From NCBI RefSeq assembly GCF_000718095.1, contig NZ_JOEI01000003.1, forward strand, positions 124,001 through 188,000: a stretch of 64,000 nucleotides of DNA. Direction: 5' to 3'. The notes below the pieces were generated by a model that did not search any database, was not told where the DNA came from, and saw only the letters and a list, made by a program, of their open reading frames with translations. Origin of the DNA: Streptomyces scopuliridis RB72 (GTDB lineage: Bacteria > Actinomycetota > Actinomycetes > Streptomycetales > Streptomycetaceae). Of the stretch, positions 35,164-44,520 are shown one piece after another; position 1 is the stretch's first letter, and the number at the start of each line of letters is the position of its first letter. The translations under genes and the position numbers were made by a program.

Positions 35164-37770
35164 TCACCAGTGCTCGCCGTCCCCTCGTTCGTACGCGTCC
35201 ACCGCGTCCACCCGGTCGGATCCGTATGCGTCCAACCGGTCGGACTCGGGGCTCTGGCGCGACCGGACGGTGTCCACCACCCCCATCCGCAGCGGGGTGA
35301 GCCGGATCAGACCCGCGTACCGCCCCGACGCGGTCCACAGCGCCTCCTCCGGCCGGCCGGAACCGCTCGTACGCCAGGCGTTCTCGACCTCGCCGCGCAC
35401 GGCCTCCGGGGCGAATCTGATCCAGACCGCCGCCGCCGGGTCGCGGCTGAGCAGGGCGCCCTGCTCGGGTGAGGAGAGTTGCACCACGATCCGCCGGTCG
35501 GCCTCCGCGCCGACGAGTTCGGCCACCCGGTGCGGGTCGGTGCCCAGCAGATTCGCCGACGTCGTACGGGTGCGGTGTGCGGCGGCGAACGGGGGCGGGG
35601 CCAGCACGCCGTTGCGCTGGAGGTGATGACGTGCCGTCGACAGCAGCTCGCGGACCCGTGCCTCGGTGCGTCCGACGGCGAGCGTGCCGGCCTGGCCGCG
35701 TTCGACGGCGCCCCAGTAGGGCGCCATCGCGACCAGCGCCGCGTCCGTCAGATCGCCGGCCAGGGTGGCGACCAGTTCAGGACCGCCCTCGCCGCTCTCG
35801 CGGTCCAGCCAGCGCGGAACCCCGGCGGTGCGGTCCGCCGACGGGTCGGCGGGCCGGGCGGTGCTCTTCGTCCCGGCGGGCTCGTCCCAGGAGGGTCCGT
35901 CCTCCCAGGCGTACGCGCTCGCCCAGTCGGTGTCCTCGTCGTCGGCCGTGCCGAAGGCGTCCGGCTCCAGGGCCGAGGCGCTGGTCAGCCAGTCGTCCTC
36001 GGCGGCCGGCTCGGCGCCGGCCGTATCCGCGACCGTCGGCCGCTCCGGCTCGGGCACCGCCTCGGCGTCCGCGGCGGCGGCCGTCGCCCGCAGCATGCCG
36101 GCCACGGACCGGGCCGCGTCGGCGCAGTACAGGCGTTCCTCGGCGGCCCAGTGCTCACGGACCGCCTCGGCCAGCAGACCGTCGAGCCCGTCCAGGGCCC
36201 CGCGCAGTACGGCGGTTCCGTGGCCGGCGGCCCAGAAGTCGGCCGCCTCGCCCCAGAGCCGGCGCGTCGTCTCGACCGCGACCCCGAGGCCCACCAGCAG
36301 TCCGGCGGTGCCCAGCCAGAGCGGGGGCTCGGCGACATACGCCACCACCACTCCGGCCACCGCGCCGCCGGCCGCCGCGACCCGGGGCCCCATGGCCCAG
36401 CGTCCCGGCCGCCCCGCGCCCCGCAGCCGGGCCGTGCCGAGCACCGCCACGGCGATGAACACCAGCGGTACGACGACCGCGAGCGCCGCCAACGGCCCCT
36501 GCCACAGCGCCCCGAGCAGCCCCGCCGCGGCCGCCACCGGAGCGACCAACGGACCCGGCACCGGAACGGCGCCCGCCGCCGTGCGCAGGGCCACCGCGTC
36601 GGCGGAGTGGTCGGCGAGCTTCGGCAGCAGCGCGGAACCGGGCACCGGCTCCACCCGCCCGGCCAGCCCGGTGAAGCGCCTGGCCACCGCGCGCAGCGCC
36701 AGCCCCTGCCCCAGCAGCTTCCCGGCGAACTCCCGCAGGCCCTCGCCGATCCGCTCGCCCACCCCGTCGGCCGACGGCACCCGCAGCCCGAGCGACGCGA
36801 GCCGGGCCGCCGCCTCGGCGGCCGACGGCGCGCCACCGGAGCCGCCACTGCGCAGAGCCGTGCCGACGAGGTCCCGGTAGCCGTCGAGCCCCCGGCGCGC
36901 CTGGTCGAGGTCCGCCTCGAACGCCTCCCTGCGGGCGCCGCTCAGCAGCCCGGGGAGGGAACGCAGCCCGGCCTGCGCGTCCTCGGCGTCGGCGAGGGCG
37001 TCCGCGCAGGCGCGGTACGCGTCGTCCGCGACCCCGCCCGTCACGCGATGCCGCTGGTCATGGCCGCCCCGGCCCGCCACAAGACCCCGCAGTGGCTCCG
37101 GCAGATCGACGCCCGACCAGGCCGTCACCGGCAGGTCCGGTACGCCCGCGCCGTCCTCGCCCGCGATGCCGTCCTCGCCCGCGAACCGGGTGAGCGCGTC
37201 GCGCCAGGCCCGGTCGCGCACCTCCGGCGGCAGATCCTGCTCCAGCAGCCGCACCCCGGGCGCGGCGACGGCGTCGGGCAGCGATCCGAGATCGTCGAGC
37301 ACCCGCAGGAAGACGTCCGGCACCGACAGCAGGTCCACCAGGACCGCCAGCGCCTCCGGGTCGTCGGGCGCGGGCTGTTCGAGCGCCGTACGGGCGGAGC
37401 GCAGATCGCCCGCCCACAGCAGCGCGATGCCGGAGCCCCGCAGCAGCGCGGGCCGCAGCAGCCGCCGGTCCGGCTGGAAGGCCTCGTCCTCACCGGCGTA
37501 CGAACCGGGCGCGCTGCCCACCAGCAGGACGAGGATCCGGACCTCGCCGATGGCCCGGTAGGCGGTGATCAGTTCGTACTGCCGCTGATGGTCGGTCAGC
37601 CCGGCCGGGGTGTCGACCACCAGGAACAGCGGGTGGTCGGGCTCCGGCAGTCCGGCCAGGCCCAGCTGCCTGGCGACCTTGGCCCGCAGGACGGGGGCGG
37701 CGTCGAGCTCCGCCGCCCCGGCGCGCAGATCGAGACGGATGACGGTGGCGATCTCCTCGGACGTGATCAC
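35164..37770 (-). CDS. large membrane protein of the GTPase/tubulin operon
   Basis: An 868-residue protein, not matched to a named family. Residues 1-130 look like a P-loop-fold remnant or Rossmann-like domain (L-F-L-V-V-D-T-P-A-G-L, then I-L-V-L-L-V-G-S-A-P-G-S). A central hydrophobic region (about 400-500) contains three or four membrane helices (P-L-A-A-L-A-V-V-V-P-L-V-F-I-A-V-A-V-L, then A-A-G-G-A-V-A-G-V-V-V-A-Y-V-A). An acidic Asp/Glu/Trp-rich linker around 600-660 and a C-terminal globular part follow. It overlaps the tubulin-like gene by 4 bases, so the two are translationally coupled and their products probably interact. Likely the membrane platform for the tubulin-like protein. Confidence 0.75.
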   Translation of the reverse strand: MITSEEIATVIRLDLRAGAAELDAAPVLRAKVARQLGLAGLPEPDHPLFLVVDTPAGLTDHQRQYELITAYRAIGEVRILVLLVGSAPGSYAGEDEAFQPDRRLLRPALLRGSGIALLWAGDLRSARTALEQPAPDDPEALAVLVDLLSVPDVFLRVLDDLGSLPDAVAAPGVRLLEQDLPPEVRDRAWRDALTRFAGEDGIAGEDGAGVPDLPVTAWSGVDLPEPLRGLVAGRGGHDQRHRVTGGVADDAYRACADALADAEDAQAGLRSLPGLLSGARREAFEADLDQARRGLDGYRDLVGTALRSGGSGGAPSAAEAAARLASLGLRVPSADGVGERIGEGLREFAGKLLGQGLALRAVARRFTGLAGRVEPVPGSALLPKLADHSADAVALRTAAGAVPVPGPLVAPVAAAAGLLGALWQGPLAALAVVVPLVFIAVAVLGTARLRGAGRPGRWAMGPRVAAAGGAVAGVVVAYVAEPPLWLGTAGLLVGLGVAVETTRRLWGEAADFWAAGHGTAVLRGALDGLDGLLAEAVREHWAAEERLYCADAARSVAGMLRATAAAADAEAVPEPERPTVADTAGAEPAAEDDWLTSASALEPDAFGTADDEDTDWASAYAWEDGPSWDEPAGTKSTARPADPSADRTAGVPRWLDRESGEGGPELVATLAGDLTDAALVAMAPYWGAVERGQAGTLAVGRTEARVRELLSTARHHLQRNGVLAPPPFAAAHRTRTTSANLLGTDPHRVAELVGAEADRRIVVQLSSPEQGALLSRDPAAAVWIRFAPEAVRGEVENAWRTSGSGRPEEALWTASGRYAGLIRLTPLRMGVVDTVRSRQSPESDRLDAYGSDRVDAVDAYERGDGEHW

Positions 37771-40700
37771 TCCGCATCACCGTCCCAGGGGTTGCGGCGG
37801 GAGCCGTCGCGGTCGCCGGTGCTGTCGTCGGTGTCGGGGTCCGGCCCGGAGTACGGCCCGGAGTACGGGCTGCGGGGATCGCCGGGGTCGTCCCAGGGCA
37901 CCGAGGGCCGGTCGGCGCCGCTGGAACGGCCGTTGACACCGTCCCCGGAGGCGCGCCCGGGCCGGTCGTCGTACGCCTCGCGGTCGCCGTGCGCTTCGCC
38001 GGTGCGGCCGTACGTCTCGCGGCTGCCGTGCGCGTCGCGCTCTCCGTACCCGTCACCGCTGCCGTACACCTCGCGGTCGCCGCGCGTCTCACGGGTGCGG
38101 CCGTACGCCTCGCCGTCGAAGCCGCCGTCGAAGCCGCCGTCGTTGGCGGACGCGCGCCGCGGACGCTCCCCCGCGCCACCCGTACCCCCGGCCGGATACG
38201 TGTCGCCGGAAGCGCGCGGCGCGGTGCCCCAGTCGTCGTCATCGGCCACCGCGCGCCGGGGTTCCGGCAGTTCCTTGCGGACACGCGGCTTCGGCGTCCC
38301 GCCGCGTACGTGCTCCAGCAGCGTCCGCAGCGTCGGCTGGATGGCGCGCTGGTCCCCGAACTCCGTGTCCAGCGCGGCCGGCAGCGTCTCCGCCCAGAAC
38401 TCCCACAGCGGCCGTACCCACCCCTCGACCCGCTCGCCGCCGCGCTCCCGGCGGTCCTCCAGCAGCTCCAGCTGGCGCGGGGCGATCTTCTCGACCAGCT
38501 CGACGAAGAGCGGATGCGGATCGCTGCCGCTTCTGGCGAGACCCAGCGGCTGGGTCCCCATCAGCTCGCGGCAGTAGTCCTCGACGGTCCGCTCGTCGTC
38601 CAGCACGGTCCAGCGTTCGTACGAGCGCAGCAGCTCCGCCCAGCTCGACACGCCGCCGGGGAAGTCCCCCAGCCGCAGCCGTACACCGGGCACGTTCTCG
38701 CCCGTCTCGGGGAACAGCCGCAGCCGTACCCGGCCCGGCGACGCGGAGTCGCCGTCGACCACGTCCACCTGGCCGTTCCACATGCAGCACAGCAGCCGGT
38801 GCAGGATGGTGCGGCGGTCGTCCTCGCCGCTCACCATCCAGCTGTCCCGGAAGCCGAGCCGCTGCCGCCACCGCAGCACGTCCTGGGCCTGCTCGGAATC
38901 CTTCGCCCTGGCCCACTGCCTGAGCACCTTGCGGGCCTCGGGCACCTGCGTGAGGCTCATCTCGCTGCGGAAGAGGACCACGGTGATCGAGTCGCTCTCC
39001 ACCCCCCGGTACTCCACGGAGTTCTTGGCGTCGGAGGGCAGCCGCAGCGCCTTGCCGAGGTACTCCTGCACCTCCTCCACGGCCTGCACGCGCGGGTACG
39101 TGACGAGGGCCCGCAGCGGTCCGGTGCCCTCCGGGGTGAAGCCGACCGGCAGCAGCCCGGTCAGCTTGCGGCCGAACAGGTCCAGCGCCTCCTTGCTGAC
39201 CTGGTCGGTGGCGTCCGCGTCACCCGCGGCGGCGGCCAGCAGGGTGCTCATGGACGGCAGCAGCGGGCGCTCCTCCAGCTGTTCGCCGCTCTCCGCGAAC
39301 AGCCGCGTGATCCGGCCCTCCAACTGCGCCTTGACCACCGCCACCGCGCTGTCCGGGCTGCGGCGGCTGAGCGAGTGGACCCGGCGCCAGGTGTCCCCGT
39401 CGATCATCTTCAGCAGGAGCGTGGCCTCGTCGTCGTTCTCGCGCAGCCCCTCCCGGTGGATCATCCGGGTGACCAGGTCCTCGTAGAAGTGGTTGAGGGT
39501 GCGCTGCGGCGGCAGCAGATACGAGATGCCGGTGCGGTCCTCGTACAGTTCGAGGCCCTTCTGCGCGGACACCTTGCGTTCCAGGTCGGAGTGTTTGCGG
39601 AAGGAGTTCACCAGCCGCCCGAGGTCGGTGCCCGCCACGTCCGCCTGGGGCTGCCAGCGCTGCTGCTGTTCCCGCCACGCCTCGTGCCATACGGTCCGGC
39701 TGCGCCACTGGTACCAGGTGTCCTGGTCGCGGAGGGCCGCCTGTACCTCGTCGTCGCCCCAGCGTGCCGGGGACATGCCGGCGAGACGGCCCTTGATCCG
39801 CGGGCTCTTGGGCGGCTGTTCGGTCACCCCCGGCGGGCGCTGCGGGGCGGTGGCGCGGCTGTTGAGCATGCCCAGGAAGCCGAGCCGGGCGATCGGTTCC
39901 TCGCTGCCGGGGACGCCCCTGACGACGCGTTCGGCCAGGAAGGGGTCCACGCTCTGGAGGAGCTTGTCGATGGCGGGGCGGGGGGCGAACCGGTCGGCCA
40001 TCGAGGCGGCCTGACGGTCGGCGATGGACTGGAGGTCGGAGAGCAGCCGCTGCATGTCCGCGACCCGCTCGCCCAGCGCCTGCTCGATGGCCTTGCTGCC
40101 GCGCGGCAGCGGATCGGGCTCCGGCACGGTCAACTGCTTGCGTTCCCACAGCTCTTCGAGGTACGAGTCGGTGAAGAGCTGACGGATCAGCGGCACCGCC
40201 TGCTCCCGGAGCGCGGCGCGGGGCCGCTCCACGAGATCGGTGACCGCCTCCCGCAGCAGCCGGCCGGCCACCAGATCGGCCAGCTGGTCCATCGGCGCGG
40301 TCATGGAGGCGACGAGGCTGGTGGAGACGCCCTGCCGGCCGATGCCGGTGGGGGACAGCGCGCTGCGGTGCACGCCCCGGTTGATGAAGCTCGCGGCGAA
40401 CGTCTGGAAGTCGTCGTCGGCCGCCGTCGACCGGCCCCGGGAGCGGCCGTCGCCCAGCTCGGTGCCGATCAGCGACATCACCAGGGAGACGATGGAGCGG
40501 CGCAGATCGTCCTGGCGGATGCCCGCGGTCGGGCTGAACAGGAACGCCGTGGGCAGAATGCCCGTCCGCAGCCGGATCGGTGTCGTGCCCGGGTAGCGGA
40601 TGCCGAGTCCGGACTCATGGTCCAGATCGCCGATCTCCGCGCCCTCCGTCGGTGCGTTCTGCCCGTCCACCAGCCGGAAGAGATCGACCAGCGCGCGGGC

Positions 40701-41441
40701 CGCGTTCAGCTCCGCCTCCCGCCCGCCGCCGGCGGCCGAGGAGAACGAGGACGGCATCACGACCAGCGGGTAGATCTTCACCCCGTCGAAACGGCGCAGC
40801 TGGAACGCGTAGTTGATCAGATGCAGATAGTCCAGGAAGATCCCGGCGCCGGTGCCGCCGGCCACCGAGAAGGCGACGAACACATCGCAGCCGTTGACCT
40901 TGCCGCCGCCGAGCTCGCTCAGCTCACCGGCCGACCTGGCGATCGCGTCGATCGCCTGGAGCAGCGGTTCGAGGACCGGCGCGAGGCTGTGCCTGAGCGT
41001 GGCGAACAGGGCGGCGCGCCCGACGGTGGGCAGCTGGCCCGCGCCGTTGTGCAGCGGCGTGACCTTCGGCTCGTCGATACGCGGCGGCAGCCAGTCGGCG
41101 ACCTCGTCGCGCAGGCTCGCCCGCAGCATCTTGGTCACCTCCGGTGAACTGTCGAAGTTCGGCAGCAGGTTGTGGGTGGCCCGGGAGGTACGGGCGTACG
41201 CGGCCCGCAGCGACGGGTCCACGTTGAACTGCGGCAGCCGCTGGAGGTCGGACTCGCTGTAGTCCGCGTACACGAACTGGAGGCAGTCGGGCAGCTGGTA
41301 GGGGGCGTGGCCGCTCAGATGGCTGAGCGCGACACCGTCAGGACCGCACAGTTCGGCGCGCAGTTTGCGTTCCAGCTCGGCGCCGACCAGGCCACCGGTT
41401 CCGCCCAGGCCGACGAAGAGCATCGGCTGGAAGATCTTCAT
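37767..41441 (-). CDS. tubulin/FtsZ-like protein (Tubulin_2 family)
   Basis: A 1224-residue protein. Residues 1-500 have the tubulin-like nucleotide-binding fold: G-L-G-G-T-G at 11-16 opposite the start, and the T4-type signature F-S-V-A-G-G-T-G-A-G at 191-200. Large Tubulin_2 proteins of this kind are predicted scaffolds or polymerising GTPases in bacterial conflict systems; they are far longer than FtsZ (about 400). The rest is mostly helical with no named domain. The last roughly 130 residues are a low-complexity tail of R-x-T-Y-G-R-T, G-D-R-E and similar units, rich in Arg, Glu, Gly and Tyr. GTP binding is inferred from motif only. Coupled to the downstream membrane-protein gene. Confidence 0.85.
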   Translation of the reverse strand: MKIFQPMLFVGLGGTGGLVGAELERKLRAELCGPDGVALSHLSGHAPYQLPDCLQFVYADYSESDLQRLPQFNVDPSLRAAYARTSRATHNLLPNFDSSPEVTKMLRASLRDEVADWLPPRIDEPKVTPLHNGAGQLPTVGRAALFATLRHSLAPVLEPLLQAIDAIARSAGELSELGGGKVNGCDVFVAFSVAGGTGAGIFLDYLHLINYAFQLRRFDGVKIYPLVVMPSSFSSAAGGGREAELNAARALVDLFRLVDGQNAPTEGAEIGDLDHESGLGIRYPGTTPIRLRTGILPTAFLFSPTAGIRQDDLRRSIVSLVMSLIGTELGDGRSRGRSTAADDDFQTFAASFINRGVHRSALSPTGIGRQGVSTSLVASMTAPMDQLADLVAGRLLREAVTDLVERPRAALREQAVPLIRQLFTDSYLEELWERKQLTVPEPDPLPRGSKAIEQALGERVADMQRLLSDLQSIADRQAASMADRFAPRPAIDKLLQSVDPFLAERVVRGVPGSEEPIARLGFLGMLNSRATAPQRPPGVTEQPPKSPRIKGRLAGMSPARWGDDEVQAALRDQDTWYQWRSRTVWHEAWREQQQRWQPQADVAGTDLGRLVNSFRKHSDLERKVSAQKGLELYEDRTGISYLLPPQRTLNHFYEDLVTRMIHREGLRENDDEATLLLKMIDGDTWRRVHSLSRRSPDSAVAVVKAQLEGRITRLFAESGEQLEERPLLPSMSTLLAAAAGDADATDQVSKEALDLFGRKLTGLLPVGFTPEGTGPLRALVTYPRVQAVEEVQEYLGKALRLPSDAKNSVEYRGVESDSITVVLFRSEMSLTQVPEARKVLRQWARAKDSEQAQDVLRWRQRLGFRDSWMVSGEDDRRTILHRLLCCMWNGQVDVVDGDSASPGRVRLRLFPETGENVPGVRLRLGDFPGGVSSWAELLRSYERWTVLDDERTVEDYCRELMGTQPLGLARSGSDPHPLFVELVEKIAPRQLELLEDRRERGGERVEGWVRPLWEFWAETLPAALDTEFGDQRAIQPTLRTLLEHVRGGTPKPRVRKELPEPRRAVADDDDWGTAPRASGDTYPAGGTGGAGERPRRASANDGGFDGGFDGEAYGRTRETRGDREVYGSGDGYGERDAHGSRETYGRTGEAHGDREAYDDRPGRASGDGVNGRSSGADRPSVPWDDPGDPRSPYSGPYSGPDPDTDDSTGDRDGSRRNPWDGDAE

Positions 41442-41538
41442 GGGGTTTCCTCCCGCTCGCGGCCGTACCTGCGGCCGGTCCGTCCTCGATACGTCTGTGG
41501 ATTCCTCGCGGCGTTACGGCCGCGACGCGGTGCCCGTG

Positions 41539-43857
41539 TCACAGGTACGACTCGTAGGTGCCCGAACTCCCGCCCTCACCGGTCGCGGGGGTGGTGGTGG
41601 GCGTGGTGGTCCGCGACCGCGAGGGCCGCGGCCGGCGGGGCCTGGGGGTACGGGTCTCCTCGCCGAGCGCGAGGCTCAGCGTGTCGGTCAGCGGGACCTG
41701 GCCGTTGGCGGGCAGCCGGGTCCGGCCGCCGCCGCGCGTGCGCAGCACCGCGCCGCCTTCCGGGCTGCGCTGGACGGCGTACGGGCCGTGGCTGCGCCGC
41801 TCGATGCGCGGGCTGCGGTGGGGTTCGACGACGGCGAACTCGTACCACTGCTTGTGTCCGTGTCCTGCCGGGTGCTCGCCGAGGATGTCGCCCCCCTCGG
41901 AGACCAGCCGCAGCACCAGGCCGAACGGGTCCCTGCGGGTGCGGCGCTGGCGCAGCCAGGCGAGGGCCGCCACGACGACGAGCGCGGCCACGACGACGGC
42001 GGAGAGGAACGCCCACCAGTACTTCTCCCAGATTCCGGGCTCCGGCGTCACGTGTACGGAGAGCGGGGAGCGCACCAGCGTCCGGTCGTCGTCGGTGGTG
42101 TCGACGACCGTGACGGTGCCGCCGAGCCGGAGCCCGCCGTCGCCGAGGCGGTCGCCGAAGACGTCTTCGGGGGCGACCTCGACCGTCACCTTCCGGGTCA
42201 CCGACTCGCCCGGCTTCACCTCGATCTCGGCCGGGGTGACCGAGAGCAGCCCGTCCTGGAGGTCGGCGACGGACAGCCGCAGGGTGTGCGGGGTGTCGCT
42301 GGTGTTGTGGACGGCCAGGGTGCCGGTGACCGAGGAGCCGGGGTGGGTGGTCGCGGCGGGCAGGGTGAGCGCGGTGGTGACGGGCAGCACGCCGGGCGCG
42401 ATCTGGCCGGCCTCGCTGCGGGTGTCGGCGCTCAGCCCCGAGGCCGTGAGCGTGCCGCTCACCTTCAGCGCGCCGTCCGCGCTCTCCGGGATCTCCACGG
42501 AACCGGTGAAGGAGCCGTCGCTTCCCTTGGGGTCGGTCCCCTTTCCGTCGTCGGTGAGGCGCAGCTCCAGCGGGGCGAAGCCGTCCCCGGTCAGCTCACC
42601 GCGGACCCGCAGCCCCTCGTAGTCGCGCGGGTCCTTGATCTCGTACCCCTCGCGGGTCTGCAACCGCATGGTCACCGTGGTCTTCTCGCCGGCCTGCGGT
42701 GACGGCGGGTCCATGGTGATGGAGCCGCGCAGCTCGCCCTGCCACAGCACGCTGACGCCGACGGGCAGGGAGCGGTGCCCCTCGGGCGCCTCGGCCTTCA
42801 CCTTCCAGATGCCGGGCACGGGATCGACGATCTTCAGCGCCTCGACCGTGCCGCCCCCGCCCGCCAGTTCGAACCGGGAGTCGCGGTACGTCCCGGAGGT
42901 GGGCACCTCGTGGCCGCTCGGGTCGAGATAGGTGACCGTCACCTCGGGGTCGCCCTTGTCGACCACGATGCTGCCGACGGTCGCCAGCGGCGAGATCCCG
43001 ATCTCCAGGGTGGCGGGCGGCCGGTTGCTGGGTCCCCGCTGGTAGCGCAGGCAGTGGGCGGCGGCGAAGATCTTCTCCAGCGTCGGCCCGACGTCCTTCG
43101 CGCCGGAGACCTTGCTCGCCTTCGGACGCGCGGAGGGCAGCTCGACGCAGCCCTTCTGGTAGCCGCCGGCGGCGATCCGGTCGAGCTGCTCCTTGTCCGG
43201 GGCGGGCCCGAATCCGAGCGGCCAGATCTGAACCTGCTGCTCGGCCGCGTTCTTCAGCTCCAGCTCCAGCTGGCGTTCGCCCTCGGCCTCGCGGTGCGCG
43301 GGATCGCCGTACTTGGGGCTGCCGGTGACGTCCATCTTCCCGTCGGTGAGCAGGAACAGCACGCGCGGCACCGACGGGTCGGTGCCGGTGCTGAGGTCGT
43401 GCACGCCCTGACGTATCGCGCTCGGGAAGTCGGTGCCTGTGCCCTCGCTCTTCTTACGGCTGCGCAGCTTGCCGACGCACGCGCCGACCGACTCGCGGCC
43501 CGCCGCGTCCAGCGTGGTGCGCGGGCACACGGGGTCCACCGCGCGCTGGTCACCGGACTCGGCGGCGGCGAAACCGAAGACCGTGACGTTCGAGGACGAG
43601 GAGACGTCACCCAGCGCGATCCGGGCGGCGGCGGCCTTCTCGGCCTTCATGTCCTCGGGCGCGAGACTGGCGGACTCGTCCACGGCGACCGCGTAGTTGA
43701 CGGAGGTGAAGGCCGGCTCGGACGCCGCCGCCGGCACCGGCCGGGGACCGGCGGGTGCCAGCAGGGACACGAGCACCGCTGCGCCGCCCAGCGCGGAGAC
43801 CGCGCCGCGGCGCGCCCAGCCCTTCCTTGTCCGCTCTCTTCCCCTGAGTGTTCCCAC
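41539..43857 (-). CDS. membrane-anchored vWA-domain protein
   Basis: A 772-residue protein with an N-terminal export signal (residues 15-45, ending P-V-P-A-A-A-S). The von Willebrand A domain then starts with an intact MIDAS motif D60-E-S-A-S64 and continues with T-D at 141-142 (G-T-G-T-D-F-P-S-A) and L-T-D-G. Two to three beta-sandwich domains follow (about 270-600). A single membrane helix at about 613-637 (A-F-L-S-A-V-V-V-A-A-L-V-V-V-A) leads to a roughly 130-residue cytoplasmic part with a basic Arg/Pro tail. So the vWA domain lies outside and the tail inside. It may link the cell surface to the cytoplasmic GTPase/tubulin components. Confidence 0.88.
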   Translation of the reverse strand: MGTLRGRERTRKGWARRGAVSALGGAAVLVSLLAPAGPRPVPAAASEPAFTSVNYAVAVDESASLAPEDMKAEKAAAARIALGDVSSSSNVTVFGFAAAESGDQRAVDPVCPRTTLDAAGRESVGACVGKLRSRKKSEGTGTDFPSAIRQGVHDLSTGTDPSVPRVLFLLTDGKMDVTGSPKYGDPAHREAEGERQLELELKNAAEQQVQIWPLGFGPAPDKEQLDRIAAGGYQKGCVELPSARPKASKVSGAKDVGPTLEKIFAAAHCLRYQRGPSNRPPATLEIGISPLATVGSIVVDKGDPEVTVTYLDPSGHEVPTSGTYRDSRFELAGGGGTVEALKIVDPVPGIWKVKAEAPEGHRSLPVGVSVLWQGELRGSITMDPPSPQAGEKTTVTMRLQTREGYEIKDPRDYEGLRVRGELTGDGFAPLELRLTDDGKGTDPKGSDGSFTGSVEIPESADGALKVSGTLTASGLSADTRSEAGQIAPGVLPVTTALTLPAATTHPGSSVTGTLAVHNTSDTPHTLRLSVADLQDGLLSVTPAEIEVKPGESVTRKVTVEVAPEDVFGDRLGDGGLRLGGTVTVVDTTDDDRTLVRSPLSVHVTPEPGIWEKYWWAFLSAVVVAALVVVAALAWLRQRRTRRDPFGLVLRLVSEGGDILGEHPAGHGHKQWYEFAVVEPHRSPRIERRSHGPYAVQRSPEGGAVLRTRGGGRTRLPANGQVPLTDTLSLALGEETRTPRPRRPRPSRSRTTTPTTTPATGEGGSSGTYESYL

Positions 43858-43912
43858 GGCCGTCCCCTTATTTCGTCTCTGCGTGGTCTGCGCGGTGTGC
43901 GTGTAGTGGCGT

Positions 43913-43948
43913 GGTGTGCCGGGTGTGCCGGGTGTGCCTGGTGTGCGT
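43913..43948. repeat. 9-bp tandem repeat between the PycTM-like and vWA genes
   Basis: Four units of GGTGTGCCG (the last two with 1-2 changes) fill part of the 111-bp spacer between the stop of the small membrane-protein gene and the vWA start. It is one of two larger gaps inside the operon and might carry an internal promoter or mRNA structure. Confidence 0.8.
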
Positions 43949-43968
43949 GTGGTGCCGGGCGGCGCGGG

Positions 43969-44520
43969 TCAGCGCGCGGTCAGACTCCAGATCAGTGCGA
44001 GCGCCGCCGCGGGGGCCAGCGCGCTCACTCCCCAGCGGATGGCGCGGTACTTGGCGGACAGGATCGAGCTGACGTCCACGGCCTGTATGAGCAGCCACCC
44101 GGCCGGGTCACGCCCGGCCTCGGTGACCTCGGCGGACAGCCGCGCGAAGTCGTGCGGGGCCAGCAGATCGCCGAAGTACGTCACCCCGTCCTGGGCGCGG
44201 ATCGTGCCCGTACGCGGCATGAGCGCCCGGACCAGCGCGGTCACCGCGATCGCCCAGAGCACGCCCGCGACGACCAGCGTGGCGTCGGCCGCCCCGTGCC
44301 AGTCGGGCGCGCCGTGCCGGCTGATCAGGAACGCGGGCAGCGCCAGTGCTCCGGAGAGCAGTACGGCGGCCTTCGAGTCGGCCCGGCCGAGGTCCTCCCT
44401 GACCGTGCTCAGCAACCGTTCCGCGATACGTTCCCCCGCCCGGTCGTTCCCGTGCAGACCCCCGTCCGGCACGGGCCCGACCGGGTCGGAGGAAGCGCGT
44501 GCGCCGCTGTCGGCGGTCAT
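43969..44520 (-). CDS. small membrane protein resembling Pycsar effectors (PycTM/DUF5706-like)
   Basis: 183 residues. A polar start is followed by an amphipathic helix (E-R-I-A-E-R-L-L-S-T-V-R-E-D-L-G-R-A-D-S-K) with the D48-S-K50-A-A segment leading into a hydrophobic helix (52-66), a second at 80-100 and a third near 163-180. The D-x-K-A motif before the first membrane helix and the overall size match the PycTM effectors of Pycsar systems, which damage the membrane on binding cyclic pyrimidine nucleotides. Here it is embedded in a large operon whose first gene encodes a nucleotidyl-cyclase-like protein. Start and upstream stop share one base (TGATG), so translation is coupled to the SPFH-like gene. 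Confidence 0.7.
   Translation of the reverse strand: MTADSGARASSDPVGPVPDGGLHGNDRAGERIAERLLSTVREDLGRADSKAAVLLSGALALPAFLISRHGAPDWHGAADATLVVAGVLWAIAVTALVRALMPRTGTIRAQDGVTYFGDLLAPHDFARLSAEVTEAGRDPAGWLLIQAVDVSSILSAKYRAIRWGVSALAPAAALALIWSLTAR

Noticed and set aside
40240..40596. Plus-strand frames inside the tubulin-like gene as an antisense toxin
   Set aside because: No ribosome site and shadow composition; the minus-strand tubulin-like frame is continuous here.
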